From the NCBI GenBank assembly GCA_046726375.1, contig JBKPAJ010000116.1, positions 1 through 16,014 on the forward strand: a stretch of 16,014 bases of DNA, read 5' to 3'. The notes under the pieces were generated by a model. That model searched no databases. It saw nothing but the letters and a program-made list of their open reading frames with translations, and was not told the DNA's origin. The position numbers were made by a program, and so were the translations under genes. The DNA is from DASPWV01 sp046726375. GTDB lineage: Bacteria > Acidobacteriota > Vicinamibacteria > Vicinamibacterales > UBA2999. Below, piece by piece: positions 15,973 to 16,014 of this stretch (position 1 is its first letter; each line of letters begins with the position of its first letter).

Positions 15973-16014
15973 TGTCGCGATGTAATGTAGTGATGTGGAG
16001 ATGTGATGATGTGT
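15948..16014. repeat. GATGT-type short repeat array spanning a stop codon to the window edge
   Basis: ATGTCGCGAT occurs at 15948-15957 inside the last codons of the FAD oxidoreductase and again at 15972-15981 just past its TGA. GATGT or ATGT words then repeat every 5-9 bp up to 16014, where the window ends. The unit differs from the GTTCC and GTATCAG families, but the placement (starting at a gene end and filling the gap) is the same. Confidence 0.7.

Overview
The window is high-GC bacterial chromosomal DNA with ordinary, densely packed genes on both strands. Gene content (UbiD-family decarboxylase, ApaG, EttA, a PqqL-like single-chain M16 protease, a secreted collagen-like protein, OsmC, flavoproteins) and the patchy use of Shine-Dalgarno sites suggest a Gram-negative free-living soil or sediment bacterium. 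An Acidobacteriota (Vicinamibacteria-like) source is my best guess, but nothing here proves the phylum. I see no rRNA, tRNA, transposase, integrase, phage gene or CRISPR array.

Layout. 1-357 (+) is the C-terminal end of a membrane protein. Facing it is a minus-strand cluster read right to left: DinB-fold protein (5326-4811), UbiD-like decarboxylase (4676-2868), apaG (2822-2439) and an MsbA-type ABC exporter (2439-505). A plus-strand secreted collagen-like protein (5675-6538) diverges from this cluster. It converges on a second minus-strand pair: a 939-residue M16 metalloprotease (11223-8404) followed by ettA (8285-6606). Diverging from the protease, with only 28 bp between start codons, is a plus-strand series: dut (11252), DNA polymerase IV dinB (11740), then osmC (12948), a CzcO-like flavin monooxygenase (13535, 4-nt overlap with osmC) and a second FAD-dependent oxidoreductase (14797, 11-nt gap).

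Functional groups. dut and dinB form a DNA-maintenance pair (dUTP removal, lesion bypass). osmC and the two flavoproteins look like one translationally coupled redox unit. The ubiD/apaG/ABC genes are tightly packed, with a 1-nt stop/start overlap between apaG and the ABC gene.

The most unusual feature is the spacer DNA. Several gaps between genes are almost completely filled by short phased repeats, and different gaps use different units: an 8-bp GTTCCGAG-like unit at 4681-4810 and 5374-5594, a related GTTCC-rich array at 352-504, a 7-bp GTATCAG-like unit at 6546-6559 and 8291-8404, and a GATGT-type unit at 15948-16014. Three of them (352-504, 5374-5594, 8291-8404) switch strand in the middle, so the whole gap can fold on itself. 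The arrays run up to, and in places include, the stop or start codons of neighbouring genes. Small hairpins also overlap several stop codons. This modular, gene-bounded repeat architecture is the best candidate here for something not yet well described.
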